Position numbers and translations under genes: made by a program
DNA from: Candidatus Magasanikbacteria bacterium RIFOXYC2_FULL_42_28
Lineage (GTDB): Bacteria > Patescibacteria > ABY1 > Magasanikbacterales > GWA2-37-8
NCBI GenBank assembly: GCA_001784435.1
Contig: MFQZ01000010.1
Location: 40,944-104,943, forward strand
Reading direction: 5' to 3'
Length of the DNA stretch: 64,000 nt
Notes under the pieces: generated by a model
Databases searched by the model: none
Seen by the model: the letters and a program-made list of their open reading frames with translations, nothing else
Told to the model about the DNA's origin: nothing
Part shown: positions 7,324 to 15,254 of the stretch, one piece after another
How the letters are laid out: each line of letters starts with the position of its first letter
Position numbering within the stretch: the stretch's first letter is position 1

Positions 7324-9069
7324 ATGGACAAAGAACAACTCGAACACCTGCGCCACTCCTGCGCGCACCTACTCGCCGCGGCGGTTTTGGAATTGTATCC
7401 AAACGCTAAACGCACCATTGGTCCGGCGATTGAAAACGGTTTTTATTATGATTTTGATTTCGGGGTGGAGAAAATTTCGGAAACAGATTTGAAAAAAATA
7501 GAAGAAAAAATGCGCCAAATTGCTCCCACTTGGGAAAAATTTGAACGTCAAGAAGTTAGCGCTAGCGGAGCGAAAGCTGTTTTTAAAGACAATGAATATA
7601 AAATAGAATTAATCGAAGAATTTAGCGTTGACGGGCAAGCGCTTACTTTGTATAAATCCGGCGCTTATGTGGATTTGTGCCGCGGTGGGCATAGCGAGAA
7701 CCCGAGCAAAGAATTAAAACATTTTAAATTATTGTCGGTGGCGGGCGCGTATTGGCGCGGGAGTGAAAAAAATAAAATGTTGACGCGTATTTACGGCACT
7801 TGTTTTCCGACTAAAAATGAATTGTATGAGCACTTACATCAATTGGAAGAAGCCAAAAAGCGCGATCATCGTAAAATCGGCGCCGAGCAGGAATTATTTT
7901 GTTTTGATGATCGCGTGGGTAAGGGCCAAGTTTTGTGGTTGCCAAACGGCACGATAATTCGTAATGAAGTGGAAAAATTAACTATAGAAAAAGAATCTGA
8001 AGGCGACTATCTGCGCGTGCGTACGCCGCACCTCGCCAAAGAAGAATTATTTTTGACTTCCGGGCATTTGCCGTATTACAAAGACAGCATGTATCCGCCC
8101 ATGGTAATGGACGATGGCAACTACTATCTGAAAGCGATGAATTGCCCGCATCACCACACCATTTATAATTTTAAACCGCACAGTTATCGCGAGTTGCCGC
8201 TCCGTTTGGTAGAATATGGTGAATGTTTTCGCAATGAATTGTCCGGCACTTTGGCTGGGTTACTCCGCGTGCGTGCGATGGCGATGAATGACGCGCATAT
8301 TTATTGCCGTAAAGAGCAAATTAAAGACGAATTTAAAAGCGTGATGGAACTGGTGATGGAATATTTCCGAATTTTCAAATTGGAAAATTATTGGTTTCGT
8401 CTTTCCAAATGGAGTCCGGATCATTTGGATAAATATATCAACGAACCGGAAAATTGGCAATTTAGCGAGGGGGTGATTCGGGAGGTGTTACAAGAAATGA
8501 AAGTAAAATTTGTGGAAGCCGCGGACGAGGCGGCGTTTTACGGACCGAAGGTAGACGTGATGTTTAAGTCGGTTATCGGACGCGAAGAAACCATGTCCAC
8601 TATTCAATTGGATTTCGCGGCGAAAAAGCGTTTTGATTTAAAATACACCGATTCTGATGGCAAAGAAAATAACGAGGTGTTTGTGATTCACCGTGCGCCA
8701 CTGTCAACCCACGAACGGTTTATGGCGTTTTTAATTGAGCATTTTGCCGGTGTTTGGCCGGTCTGGCTCTCACCCGTGCAAGTACTCTTCGCGCCGGTGG
8801 CGAGCGCGCACGTGGAAGGCGCGAAAAAATTAGCCGGTGAATTTAAAGTTGCCGGCATTCGCGTAGAGACCGATGACGCGGACGAAACTGTTGGCAACAA
8901 AGTGCGCAAAGCCGTTGGCCGGAAAATTCCGTATATTGTCGTAGTGGGGGATAAGGAACTCGCGGGTGGCGAATTAATGGTGCGCGTGCGCGGAGAAGAA
9001 AAACCGGCGAAATTTGTGAAAGAAGAATTTTTGGCAAAGGTGGTGGGGGAGATTAAAGCGCGGACGTAA
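7324..9069 (+). CDS. thrS: threonyl-tRNA synthetase, lacking the TGS domain
   Basis: Charges tRNA-Thr with threonine in the cytosol. At 581 residues it starts directly with the N2 editing domain: HSCAH (11-15) and DLCRGGH (117-123) carry the editing-site His and Cys residues. The class II core follows, with motif 2 ECFRNELSGTLAGLLR (about 300-315), zinc-site NCPHHH (about 273-278) and motif 3 APLSTHERFM. The anticodon-binding domain is at the end (about 480-581). The usual bacterial enzyme has ~60 more N-terminal residues (TGS domain), and upstream sequence here is repeat, so the domain is truly absent. The T-box upstream fits its regulation. Confidence 0.96.
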   Translation: MDKEQLEHLRHSCAHLLAAAVLELYPNAKRTIGPAIENGFYYDFDFGVEKISETDLKKIEEKMRQIAPTWEKFERQEVSASGAKAVFKDNEYKIELIEEFSVDGQALTLYKSGAYVDLCRGGHSENPSKELKHFKLLSVAGAYWRGSEKNKMLTRIYGTCFPTKNELYEHLHQLEEAKKRDHRKIGAEQELFCFDDRVGKGQVLWLPNGTIIRNEVEKLTIEKESEGDYLRVRTPHLAKEELFLTSGHLPYYKDSMYPPMVMDDGNYYLKAMNCPHHHTIYNFKPHSYRELPLRLVEYGECFRNELSGTLAGLLRVRAMAMNDAHIYCRKEQIKDEFKSVMELVMEYFRIFKLENYWFRLSKWSPDHLDKYINEPENWQFSEGVIREVLQEMKVKFVEAADEAAFYGPKVDVMFKSVIGREETMSTIQLDFAAKKRFDLKYTDSDGKENNEVFVIHRAPLSTHERFMAFLIEHFAGVWPVWLSPVQVLFAPVASAHVEGAKKLAGEFKVAGIRVETDDADETVGNKVRKAVGRKIPYIVVVGDKELAGGELMVRVRGEEKPAKFVKEEFLAKVVGEIKART

Positions 9070-9088
9070 AATTAATAAAATAAAAAAA

Positions 9089-9111
9089 CACCGAAGCGAT
9101 TTGCTTCGGTG
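9089..9111. terminator. bidirectional terminator between thrS and the GC-rich cassette
   Basis: A 9-bp stem CACCGAAGC/GCTTCGGTG (9089-9097 with 9103-9111). On the minus strand it is followed by seven Ts, so it ends the cassette transcript. On the plus strand it is followed by CTTTAGTTT, so it may also end thrS. Confidence 0.75.
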
Positions 9112-9120
9112 CTTTAGTTT

Positions 9121-9132
9121 AAAATACTAAAG
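9121..9132. repeat. left 12-bp terminal inverted repeat of GC-rich cassette 1
   Basis: AAAATACTAAAG, the exact inverse of CTTTAGTATTTT at 9641-9652. Base composition switches abruptly from AT-rich to GC-rich inside this boundary. Confidence 0.6.
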
Positions 9133-9640
9133 GGATGGGCGGCATGGTGAGCGAGAACCTGCCGTCCCATCCGCAGGCGCGCGGGGGGGGGGTGGGTATC
9201 TCGGGAACGGGGGGCTATCGGCGGTAGCGCACGGAGACGCGCCGCCCCTTCCACTGTGTGGGGTGGGCGCCGCGCCTGCTTTCAGCAAGGCACTGCACCT
9301 GCCCCCAGCCAGCGCAGTTCTTCAGGAACAGGGCTTCGTTGCCGAAGCCAATGATGAGCTCCTTGGCAGTAGGCACCTGGCCCTCCCACTTGTCCAGGAA
9401 GATCGAGTGGCCGCCGCTGGCGACGACCACGGCGCTGACGACCTCTACCTCCACGCCCCCCCACACTTTTCTTTGGCGAACTTCTCGCCCCCGTTACAGG
9501 CTGAGAGGATGGCGATGGTCAGGGCGATGATGGGGCTGTTGTTGTTGTTCATGTTGGCATATCTCCAAAATGGCCCACGCAGGGCCGTGTGTCAGCCGGA
9601 TTCAGGGTCGGCTTATCCCCAGGGTGGTCATGCCACCTCT
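9133..9640. mobile_element. GC-rich cassette 1 of possible foreign origin (508 bp)
   Basis: A block strikingly richer in G and C than everything around it, bounded on both sides by 12-bp inverted repeats (9121-9132 and 9641-9652). It holds one broken small ORF on the minus strand (9215-9552), two 5'-UTR hairpins upstream of it (AGCCG/CGGCT and GGCC/GGCC stems, about 9555-9620) and a GC-rich hairpin at its 3' end (about 9133-9172). There is a G10 run at 9183-9192. No transposase is present. Whether it moves is unknown; the type is chosen as the closest label. Confidence 0.4.
9215..9552 (-). pseudogene. frameshifted small lipoprotein-like ORF in GC-rich cassette 1
   Basis: Reading from the ATG at 9552 (minus strand) gives a short signal-like N-terminus, MNNNNSPIIALTIAILSAC, with LSAC looking like a lipobox. 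The frame then hits a stop soon after a C7 run (9456-9462 on the plus strand, G7 in the gene). Adding one base there would join it to the next frame and give about 113 residues ending at 9215. A GGAGA Shine-Dalgarno motif lies upstream of the ATG, unlike most genes here. I recognise no family. The break may be a real mutation, phase variation or a homopolymer error in the assembly. Confidence 0.45.
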
Positions 9641-9652
9641 CTTTAGTATTTT
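9641..9652. repeat. right 12-bp terminal inverted repeat of GC-rich cassette 1
   Basis: CTTTAGTATTTT, the exact inverse of 9121-9132. In the minus-strand transcript these two copies would lie at the 5' and 3' ends and could base-pair. Confidence 0.6.
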
Positions 9653-9678
9653 AATGTTATTTTAAATGAGCTTTAGAA

Positions 9679-9715
9679 ATTAATCTTTTTGTCTATCTTA
9701 GGCAAAAAGATTAAT
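9679..9715. promoter_or_regulatory. 13-bp perfect palindrome at the start of the cassette 1 transcript
   Basis: ATTAATCTTTTTG (9679-9691) and its exact inverse (9703-9715) with an 11-base spacer. It lies immediately downstream of the minus-strand promoter and covers the predicted start point. It could be an operator or a 5' stem-loop on the RNA. Confidence 0.55.
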
Positions 9716-9716
9716 A

Positions 9717-9745
9717 ATCTTAGCACATTTTTGGCGTTTTGTCAA
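9717..9745 (-). promoter_or_regulatory. promoter reading into GC-rich cassette 1
   Basis: On the minus strand, TTGACA (9740-9745) and TAAGAT (9717-9722) with a 17-base spacer. The predicted start is near 9710. The promoter is in AT-rich DNA outside the cassette. Confidence 0.75.
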
Positions 9746-9764
9746 GACCACGCCGCTCGCGCTT

Positions 9765-10529
9765 TCATTTTTTTAATCTTGCCATGATTGATTTTAAAAA
9801 TTTATCCGGATGGATTTCTATTTCTTTTATTGCGCTTCTTTCTTTGTATCCGATAATTTTGTCATTTTCGTCAACTATTATTGTTTTTGGTTTTGATCCT
9901 GGCAAAATAATTTCTTTATCTTTGCCAATAAATTTAATTTCTTCATTTTTAATTACGAGTGCTTGTTCGTCGGTTAATAATCTGACGAGTAGCGGTTGTT
10001 GTTTGGCTTTTTCTTTTATCGCATCCAACATGTCGGGAGTGTAATGTGCCTTGATCAAAAATGGCACCCAGTTCATGGCGGTAAAATTAGTAATGCCGTA
10101 CCTGTCTTTGCCTTTTTCAATCCAGGTGGACATAATAATTGACGGGCAAGCGATATACGATCCGGCACTCACGCCAATGTAAATCACGCCTTGGGCGATC
10201 AAATCTTTTGCAACTTCGGCAAAGCCACTTTTACGCACGCATTTTAACAAATAGAAAGTATTGCCGCCGCCCATAAAAATAATATCATACCCGGTCAATA
10301 TTTTTTTCAATTGAGTTTTTGTTTTTCCGGCGATATCAATTTCAGCATAATTCCAACCCAGCTCGTTGAAGCGGGCGCGATGACGTATTAAATAATTACC
10401 CGATGTGGATTTTTGTCCGGCGGTAATAATAAAAGCGATTTTGCAATCCTTTAATTTTTTGGGCAAATATTTATCAATGTTTTTGCTGGTGATAAATTGG
10501 GTGCTGCTGGCGAGGATAAGGGTAGACAT
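9765..10529 (-). CDS. peptidase family S51 protein (dipeptidase E / cyanophycinase-like)
   Basis: A 254-residue class I glutamine amidotransferase-like fold. The nucleophile elbow GVSAGS (Ser in SAGS, about 139-144), FMGGGNTFYL (about 104-113) and a later His in a KAHYTPDM context match S51 peptidases, which cleave Asp-containing dipeptides. It is the last gene of a tight minus-strand run, five bases after the previous stop codon. The run also holds two sugar-phosphate cupins, so there is no clear pathway link. The true substrate is unknown. Confidence 0.88.
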   Translation of the reverse strand: MSTLILASSTQFITSKNIDKYLPKKLKDCKIAFIITAGQKSTSGNYLIRHRARFNELGWNYAEIDIAGKTKTQLKKILTGYDIIFMGGGNTFYLLKCVRKSGFAEVAKDLIAQGVIYIGVSAGSYIACPSIIMSTWIEKGKDRYGITNFTAMNWVPFLIKAHYTPDMLDAIKEKAKQQPLLVRLLTDEQALVIKNEEIKFIGKDKEIILPGSKPKTIIVDENDKIIGYKERSAIKEIEIHPDKFLKSIMARLKK

Positions 10530-10534
10530 AAAAA

Positions 10535-10912
10535 TTAAAAATAACTCAACCCATCGCGACTTTCGCGTTTAGTCATTTCGGCTTGATACGCCGGGTCGTA
10601 AATTTGGATAATTTTAAATTTTCCGGAAGTGGTAGCGGTGTTATCGGCGTTGCACTTAATTGTTTGTTCCACGATGAAAACATGGCCCCAGTATAACCAT
10701 TTGCCGCCGATATCCTGTACCAAAAAACAGCGCGTCGTCGGCCGGTGGTAAATTCTGGCGTCGGGCTTATCCTTAAATTCAAAAATTTTATCAGCCACTG
10801 TCGCTAATTGAATCGGCTTGGTGCGATGTTTTTCTAAATTCAAAATTTCGGCCGGAAAACCTTGTTCGGCAGTGATGCGTAGTGCATCGTTTATTTCTAG
10901 ATAAGATCCCAT
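10535..10912 (-). CDS. conserved-looking protein of unknown function
   Basis: A 125-residue soluble protein with no signal peptide or membrane segment. It has mixed strand/helix character with several aromatic residues (DIGGKWLYWGHVFIVEQ near the middle). I do not recognise a family. It lies five bases downstream of the cupin gene and five bases upstream of the S51 peptidase gene, so it is clearly part of the same transcript. Codon use matches its neighbours and the reading frame is clean, which supports a real gene. Confidence 0.8.
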   Translation of the reverse strand: MGSYLEINDALRITAEQGFPAEILNLEKHRTKPIQLATVADKIFEFKDKPDARIYHRPTTRCFLVQDIGGKWLYWGHVFIVEQTIKCNADNTATTSGKFKIIQIYDPAYQAEMTKRESRDGLSYF

Positions 10913-10917
10913 AGTTT

Positions 10918-11430
10918 TTATCTTAGTGTTTTTAAAGATTTCAGTTTTTTGCCTTTTCCGGAAGCGATTTCTTGTCGGCTTTGATTAAGTTCGTCTACGA
11001 TATTTCTTTCTTGTGCGCGTAAATTTTCCGTCTCATCCGGCCGTTTATAATCATCTTCCAATCGATAAGTAGTCCCAATTTCCGGCGTAGATACCTCAAA
11101 TATATCACAATCGGTAATCGCTTGGTAGCGGTGTCTTTGGCCAATTTTAACAGTGTAGCCGTTGTTTGGCATCATTTCAATCGTTTCCATTTCACCGCGC
11201 GTGTTTTCAATAATTAAATTACACCGGCCACTCACGATAAAACCAGTTTCTTCTTTTTTGTCGTGAATTTGTAAACTCAAACGTTTGCCAGCATTGATGT
11301 GTAAAATTTTTCCAACATAAGGAAGATTTGCTTGAGTAAAAATGAGTTCATATCCCCACGGTTTCTCAACTTTTAAAATATAAGGGGTATTAACAAATTT
11401 GCTTTTATCAAATTGATTTAGGTCAATCAT
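10918..11430 (-). CDS. cupin protein, mannose-6-phosphate isomerase type II-like
   Basis: About 170 residues. EKPWGYELIF near the N-terminus is the signature of the type II phosphomannose isomerase / mannose-1-phosphate guanylyltransferase cupin domain. LSLQIHDKKEETGFIVSG carries the metal-binding His/His/Glu set, and a later GQRHRYQA the last His. It probably binds or isomerises a sugar phosphate. The ATG at 11430 is chosen because an upstream TTG would overlap the previous gene. It sits directly behind the cupin-type glucose-6-phosphate isomerase. Confidence 0.82.
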   Translation of the reverse strand: MIDLNQFDKSKFVNTPYILKVEKPWGYELIFTQANLPYVGKILHINAGKRLSLQIHDKKEETGFIVSGRCNLIIENTRGEMETIEMMPNNGYTVKIGQRHRYQAITDCDIFEVSTPEIGTTYRLEDDYKRPDETENLRAQERNIVDELNQSRQEIASGKGKKLKSLKTLR

Positions 11431-11434
11431 ATAT

Positions 11435-12046
11435 TTATTCAATTACCGGTAATCCAGCCAAATCTTCGGAAATAATTTTTTTATAGCGTGGATTTTTTTT
11501 CAAGGTTGGCGTGTTGTCGTGTTCCACTACATAATAGGCAAACCCTTGCATCTTTTTAACCATTTCATAATCAGCGTGCCCGGGCATAGAGGCCTCGTCT
11601 TTTTTATCGCTAAAATTTACCGGACTGTCGTCGGCGGTAACAAAATAGGTGGCGCCAACATTGGCCACTAAATGTCCATAACTGGAAGGAATGAATAATT
11701 TTTCGCCCGGCTTGGCCAGCACGGCTTTAAATTCGGCTACTTCGTCGGGGATCATTTTGCCGTCGGCGCCAACAACTAACTTTTGCAGGAGGGCGATACC
11801 AGAGCCAAAAATAAACCAATAGGTTTCATTTAAATTGCCAATGTGATAGTGCCCATAAGTTTTAATATATTCACCAGAAATAGTTCCCGGTTCCCAGACA
11901 GTAATATTGCGCTGGTCGCTTCCACCCCGAATCATATAATAATGAATCGCTGGTCCCGCGCCGTTCGGGTCCATTAAAACTTCCTGCATTTTTTCGTGAG
12001 TGCGCGCGGCGTAGTGTTTTGGTACTTCGGAGAAATTTGTGTTCAT
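11435..12046 (-). CDS. cupin-type (archaeal-like) glucose-6-phosphate isomerase
   Basis: A 203-residue cupin that interconverts glucose-6-phosphate and fructose-6-phosphate. TYGHYHIGNLNETYWFIFG holds the metal ligands (two His, then Glu), preceded by the family strand PGTISGEYIK. A later SYGHLVANVG gives the final His. This form is typical of Euryarchaeota and is also reported in CPR bacteria instead of the classic Pgi. It opens a four-gene minus-strand run and is followed by a second sugar-phosphate cupin, suggesting both feed sugar phosphate metabolism. Confidence 0.9.
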   Translation of the reverse strand: MNTNFSEVPKHYAARTHEKMQEVLMDPNGAGPAIHYYMIRGGSDQRNITVWEPGTISGEYIKTYGHYHIGNLNETYWFIFGSGIALLQKLVVGADGKMIPDEVAEFKAVLAKPGEKLFIPSSYGHLVANVGATYFVTADDSPVNFSDKKDEASMPGHADYEMVKKMQGFAYYVVEHDNTPTLKKNPRYKKIISEDLAGLPVIE

Positions 12047-12136
12047 AATATTAAAAATTTATTTAATTCCACTTAACGGCGTATATGATGTTTGTCTTGA
12101 TACGACAGAACATCGGCACATCATTGCCAGATTTTC

Positions 12137-12610
12137 TTATTTTAGTAGATATATATTCTTATCGCCATATTTAAATTGGGTGTGATTATTTTTGATGTAA
12201 TTTTTAGCTACATAGGGTAGACCAAAAGCCAATGTAATCCATATTGCCAAAAATAATAGGATAAGTGCGGCTTCGTTCCTACCACCCCTTAGTCCCATTT
12301 CCTCTTTCATTTTTTCATAATTTTGGAGTTGTGTTTTTGCTAATTTTTCTGCGATTATTACAGCTATGATTGTTTCAACAAGAATAATCAAAATACTATA
12401 ATAACTAAAAATTGTAGCTGCTACTAAAAATATTAAAACAAAAATAATAGTTCCGACAAGCACTTTTTTCCCTTGTGCGGTTTCGCCAAGCAGCTTGCAG
12501 TTTCGATAGTAAAGTATTGCTGGTAATATGGGGCCTAAAAAAAATGCTATGAAAGTCCAGTTTTTTGGGTTATAAAGAATCTCTTTTTGGTTTAGTTTTT
12601 CTTCGTTCAT
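12137..12610 (-). CDS. small membrane protein of unknown function
   Basis: 157 residues with about four TM segments: roughly 18-36, 48-66, 68-86 and 115-135. A charged cytosolic loop (AKTQLQNYEKMKEEMGLRGG) lies between segments 3 and 4. I recognise no family. It is separated from the isomerase run by 90 bases that hold a hairpin (GATGTT...GAACATC, about 12086-12114). The sequence is AT-rich compared with its neighbours. Confidence 0.7.
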   Translation of the reverse strand: MNEEKLNQKEILYNPKNWTFIAFFLGPILPAILYYRNCKLLGETAQGKKVLVGTIIFVLIFLVAATIFSYYSILIILVETIIAVIIAEKLAKTQLQNYEKMKEEMGLRGGRNEAALILLFLAIWITLAFGLPYVAKNYIKNNHTQFKYGDKNIYLLK

Positions 12611-12789
12611 ATTGTTTAAATTAAATTATTGTAATGATAATAAATTTGTGAATTTTAGATAAATTATGTATGTTCAAATTTTTTGAGAAATTTAGAATTC
12701 GCAGCATGGTTGTGGGTCAAGACTTATCTTGTATATTATTATACTATACATATATAACCATAAGCAATAGTAAGAACAGATATAATAAT
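12611..12789. other. AT-rich intergenic region between divergent genes
   Basis: Spacer between the minus-strand membrane-protein gene and the plus-strand gene at 12845. It holds no ORF or RNA gene that I can see, only AT-rich sequence with TATA-like words near 12735-12765 that might carry the minus-strand promoter. Confidence 0.5.
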
Positions 12790-12818
12790 TTGACATATTT
12801 TCATAAAAACTGTATAAA
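12790..12818 (+). promoter_or_regulatory. promoter of the 12845 gene
   Basis: TTGACA (12790-12795) and TATAAA (12813-12818), 17-base spacer, 26 bases before the ATG. Confidence 0.75.
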
Positions 12819-12844
12819 TACATATATAAAATATTCAAAATAAT

Positions 12845-13315
12845 ATGAACAACACCCAATTAGACCGCGTTTTACGAATTTTAGCCAGAACTGGTGACCG
12901 CTGTTTGGTTTTTGACCGAGAAAATGATCAGGGAGTGATGGTGATGGCCTTGGACGAATATGAGAAATTTTTAAATGGCGGGACGGGCGTTTCGGAATTA
13001 TCCGAGGGCGATATGTTAGAGAAGATTAATCGCGATATCGCGGTTTGGCGTGAAAATCATGAGTCCGAAAGTGGTAAAAGCGATGTTTTTGACTGGGATT
13101 TTGAAAAGAAAGAAGAACCAAAAATGGAATTTTCAGAGCCCGAAGAAGAGGAGGAAGACGGCTTTGCCGAAAGTGCGTTTGAAAACGAAAAACCGCTTGA
13201 TTTAGCGGAAAAAGTGGATGAAATTGAAGTGGAAAAAGTAGATAACGAGGTGGATTTATCCGGTGTGCCAAGCGACGGCGAAGAAGAGAAATTCTACTTG
13301 GAACCGGTTGAATAG
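12845..13315 (+). CDS. acidic protein of unknown function upstream of tuf
   Basis: 156 residues. The first ~45 form a compact segment (TGDRCLVFDRENDQGVMVMA, then LDEYEKFL) that weakly recalls the core of Phd/YefM-type proteins; this is a hint only. The rest is very acidic and low-complexity (runs of Glu/Asp at about 85-155), likely disordered. It has its own promoter and ends 32 bases before the tuf -35 box. Function unknown. Confidence 0.75.
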   Translation: MNNTQLDRVLRILARTGDRCLVFDRENDQGVMVMALDEYEKFLNGGTGVSELSEGDMLEKINRDIAVWRENHESESGKSDVFDWDFEKKEEPKMEFSEPEEEEEDGFAESAFENEKPLDLAEKVDEIEVEKVDNEVDLSGVPSDGEEEKFYLEPVE

Positions 13316-13347
13316 GGAAATATCCACAGTTTTTCAACTTTACCCCC

Positions 13348-13376
13348 TTGCCAAAACAAAATAAATAGTGTATAAT
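13348..13376 (+). promoter_or_regulatory. promoter of tuf-rpsJ
   Basis: TTGCCA (13348-13353) and TATAAT (13371-13376), 17-base spacer. The leader to the tuf ATG is about 160 bases. Confidence 0.75.
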
Positions 13377-13544
13377 ATTATCGCTAATTACTTTATAAGC
13401 AGTTAGCGATTTGTTTGTCAATTTTTTCAGCCCCCTAAGGGCTGATCCGCCTCTGGCGGATAAGTTATTTAAATAATATTAAAAGCGGCTGGATATAAAT
13501 CTGACCCGACCACTCGGGGCAGTGCCGTAGGTAATCATAAGCAT
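13377..13544 (+). promoter_or_regulatory. structured leader of tuf
   Basis: The predicted transcript begins inside a hairpin ATCGCTAA/TTAGCGAT (13379-13386 with 13405-13412). Two short palindromes follow at 13429-13465 (AGCCCCTTAGGG-like, and TCCGCC...GGCGGA), of the dispersed type seen elsewhere, then a GC-rich segment CCGACCACTCGGGGCAGTGCC near 13504-13528. No terminator-like T-run is visible, so attenuation is not indicated. Confidence 0.4.
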
Positions 13545-14738
13545 ATGGCAGAGTTCTCAAGAACAAAGCCCCACGTTAACATTGGTACCATTGGCCACGT
13601 TGACCATGGAAAAACCACTCTCACTGCCGCGATTTTGCAGGTTTTAACTGCGCACGGTATGACCGCCCAAAAGAAGGGTGTTGATGATTTGGATAAAGCG
13701 CCCGAATCCAAGGCGCGCGGTATTACGATTTCTACCGCTCATGTGGAATACGAATCCGCTGCTCGCCACTATGCGCACGTTGACTGTCCGGGACACGCCG
13801 ATTATGTTAAAAACATGATTACCGGCGCGGCTCAGATGGATGGTGCCATTTTGGTGGTTTCCGCTGCTGATGGTCCGATGCCTCAAACTCGCGAGCACAT
13901 TTTGTTAGCTCGTCAGGTCGGCGTCCCTTACATTGTCGTATTTTTGAACAAAGTGGACATGGTGGATGATCCAGAATTGATTGATTTGGTTGAAGCCGAA
14001 GTCCGTGATTTATTGACAAAAAATAAATATCCTGGCGACACCACCCCGATTATCCGTGGCTCCGCCTTGAAAGCCTTGCAGGCTCCGTCGGATGAAGCCG
14101 CCTCTAAACCGGTTTTGGATTTGATTAAAGCGGTTGACGAATATATTCCAACTCCACAACGCCCAGTTGACAAGCCATTTTTGATGCCGGTGGAAGACGT
14201 TTTCTCCATTGAAGGTCGTGGTACTGTAGTTACTGGTCGTATTGAACGCGGTACTGTCCACATCAACGATGAAATTTCGATCGTTGGTTTGCGCGAGGAA
14301 CCAATGAAAACTGTCGTAACCGGTATTGAAATGTTTAATAAATCTTTGAAAGAAGGTTTGGCTGGGGACAACGCCGGTATCTTATTGCGTGGCACCAAGA
14401 AAGAAGAAGTGGAACGCGGTATGGTTTTGGCCAAGACCGGTTCTGTTACTCCTCACACTGAATTTGACGCCAATGTTTATATTTTGACCAAAGAAGAAGG
14501 TGGTCGCCATAAGCCATTTTTCAAAGGCTACAAGCCACAATTCTATATCCGCACCACCGATGTTACGGGTGATGTGACAGAATTGCCAGCTGGTGTTGAA
14601 ATGGTTATGCCGGGCGATACCGTCAATATCAAAGTTAAATTGATCACCCCGGTTGCCATGGAAGAGCAAATGAACTTCGCGATTCGCGAAGGCGGTCGCA
14701 CGGTTGGTGCGGGCGTGGTAACTAAGATTAATAAATAA
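13545..14738 (+). CDS. tuf: translation elongation factor Tu
   Basis: GTPase that brings aminoacyl-tRNA to the ribosome. 397 residues, normal length. G1 GHVDHGKT (about 18-25), G2 region RGITISTAHVEYE, G3 DCPGHADY, G4 NKVD and G5 GSALKAL are all present, followed by beta-barrel domains 2 and 3. It is headed by its own promoter and followed by a 12-bp hairpin at 14746-14773, then rpsJ 62 bases after the stop codon. The N-terminus MAEFSRTKPHVNIGTIGH fits the family start. Confidence 0.98.
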   Translation: MAEFSRTKPHVNIGTIGHVDHGKTTLTAAILQVLTAHGMTAQKKGVDDLDKAPESKARGITISTAHVEYESAARHYAHVDCPGHADYVKNMITGAAQMDGAILVVSAADGPMPQTREHILLARQVGVPYIVVFLNKVDMVDDPELIDLVEAEVRDLLTKNKYPGDTTPIIRGSALKALQAPSDEAASKPVLDLIKAVDEYIPTPQRPVDKPFLMPVEDVFSIEGRGTVVTGRIERGTVHINDEISIVGLREEPMKTVVTGIEMFNKSLKEGLAGDNAGILLRGTKKEEVERGMVLAKTGSVTPHTEFDANVYILTKEEGGRHKPFFKGYKPQFYIRTTDVTGDVTELPAGVEMVMPGDTVNIKVKLITPVAMEEQMNFAIREGGRTVGAGVVTKINK

Positions 14739-14745
14739 TTATTTG

Positions 14746-14773
14746 AGGGGAGCGTAAGATTTTACGCTCCCCT
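14746..14773 (+). terminator. hairpin between tuf and rpsJ
   Basis: Perfect 12-bp stem AGGGGAGCGTAA/TTACGCTCCCCT (14746-14757 with 14762-14773), loop GATT. The following sequence (TGATATTTAA) is only weakly T-rich, so it may be a partial terminator or a processing site rather than a full stop. Confidence 0.6.
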
Positions 14774-14800
14774 TGATATTTAATAAATTGTTCTTTAATT

Positions 14801-15154
14801 ATGCCTACTGCTCACAAAACTGCCACTGCCAGCAAAAAGGAGGAAACGGTCGCTACTCGAATCCGGATTAAAATTCGCGCTTACGATAATAAGATTATCG
14901 ACATCGCGTCCAAAACCATAATTGATACCGCGACGCGCAACGGCGCTAAAGTTGTTGGGCCGGTACCGCTTCCGACCGAAAAGACCAAATTTACCGTCAA
15001 TCGTTCCACTTTTGTGCATAAAGACGCGCGCGAACAATTTGAAATGCGGGTGCACAAACGCTTATTGGATATTATGGACGCGGCGCCTAAATGCGTGGAT
15101 GCTTTAATGAGTTTAAATTTGCCGGCGGGTGTGGATGTGGAGATAAAAATGTAG
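14801..15154 (+). CDS. rpsJ: 30S ribosomal protein S10
   Basis: Small-subunit head protein, also the NusE partner in antitermination complexes. 117 residues with a ~17-residue Thr/Ala/Lys-rich N-terminal extension before the core (RIRIKIRAYDNKIIDIASKT). The flexible loop VGPVPLPTEKTKFTVNRSTFVHKDAREQF is intact. It follows tuf closely and is separated from rplC by 372 bases with a new promoter and leader, so rpsJ seems to belong to the tuf unit rather than to the rest of the block. Confidence 0.96.
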   Translation: MPTAHKTATASKKEETVATRIRIKIRAYDNKIIDIASKTIIDTATRNGAKVVGPVPLPTEKTKFTVNRSTFVHKDAREQFEMRVHKRLLDIMDAAPKCVDALMSLNLPAGVDVEIKM

Positions 15155-15219
15155 GAACCCCGAATTTTGTTCACGAATCAACACGAACAATCTTAAAATA
15201 CGGCTAATAGTATTGGCTC

Positions 15220-15248
15220 TTGACAAATATTTAATTTTCTGGTAAAGT
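15220..15248 (+). promoter_or_regulatory. promoter of the rplC ribosomal-protein operon
   Basis: TTGACA (15220-15225) and TAAAGT (15243-15248), 17-base spacer. The predicted start is near 15255, so the transcript has a leader of about 270 bases before rplC. Confidence 0.75.
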
Positions 15249-15254
15249 GCTGAC

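Noticed and set aside
9258..9646. Plus-strand ORFs in GC-rich cassette 1 (90 and 127 codons)
   Set aside because: Long frames arise by chance in GC-rich DNA. The promoter, Shine-Dalgarno and signal-like N-terminus support the minus strand instead.
13377..13544. Riboswitch in the tuf leader
   Set aside because: Hairpins are present, but there is no terminator-like T-run or known aptamer pattern, so only a structured leader is claimed.
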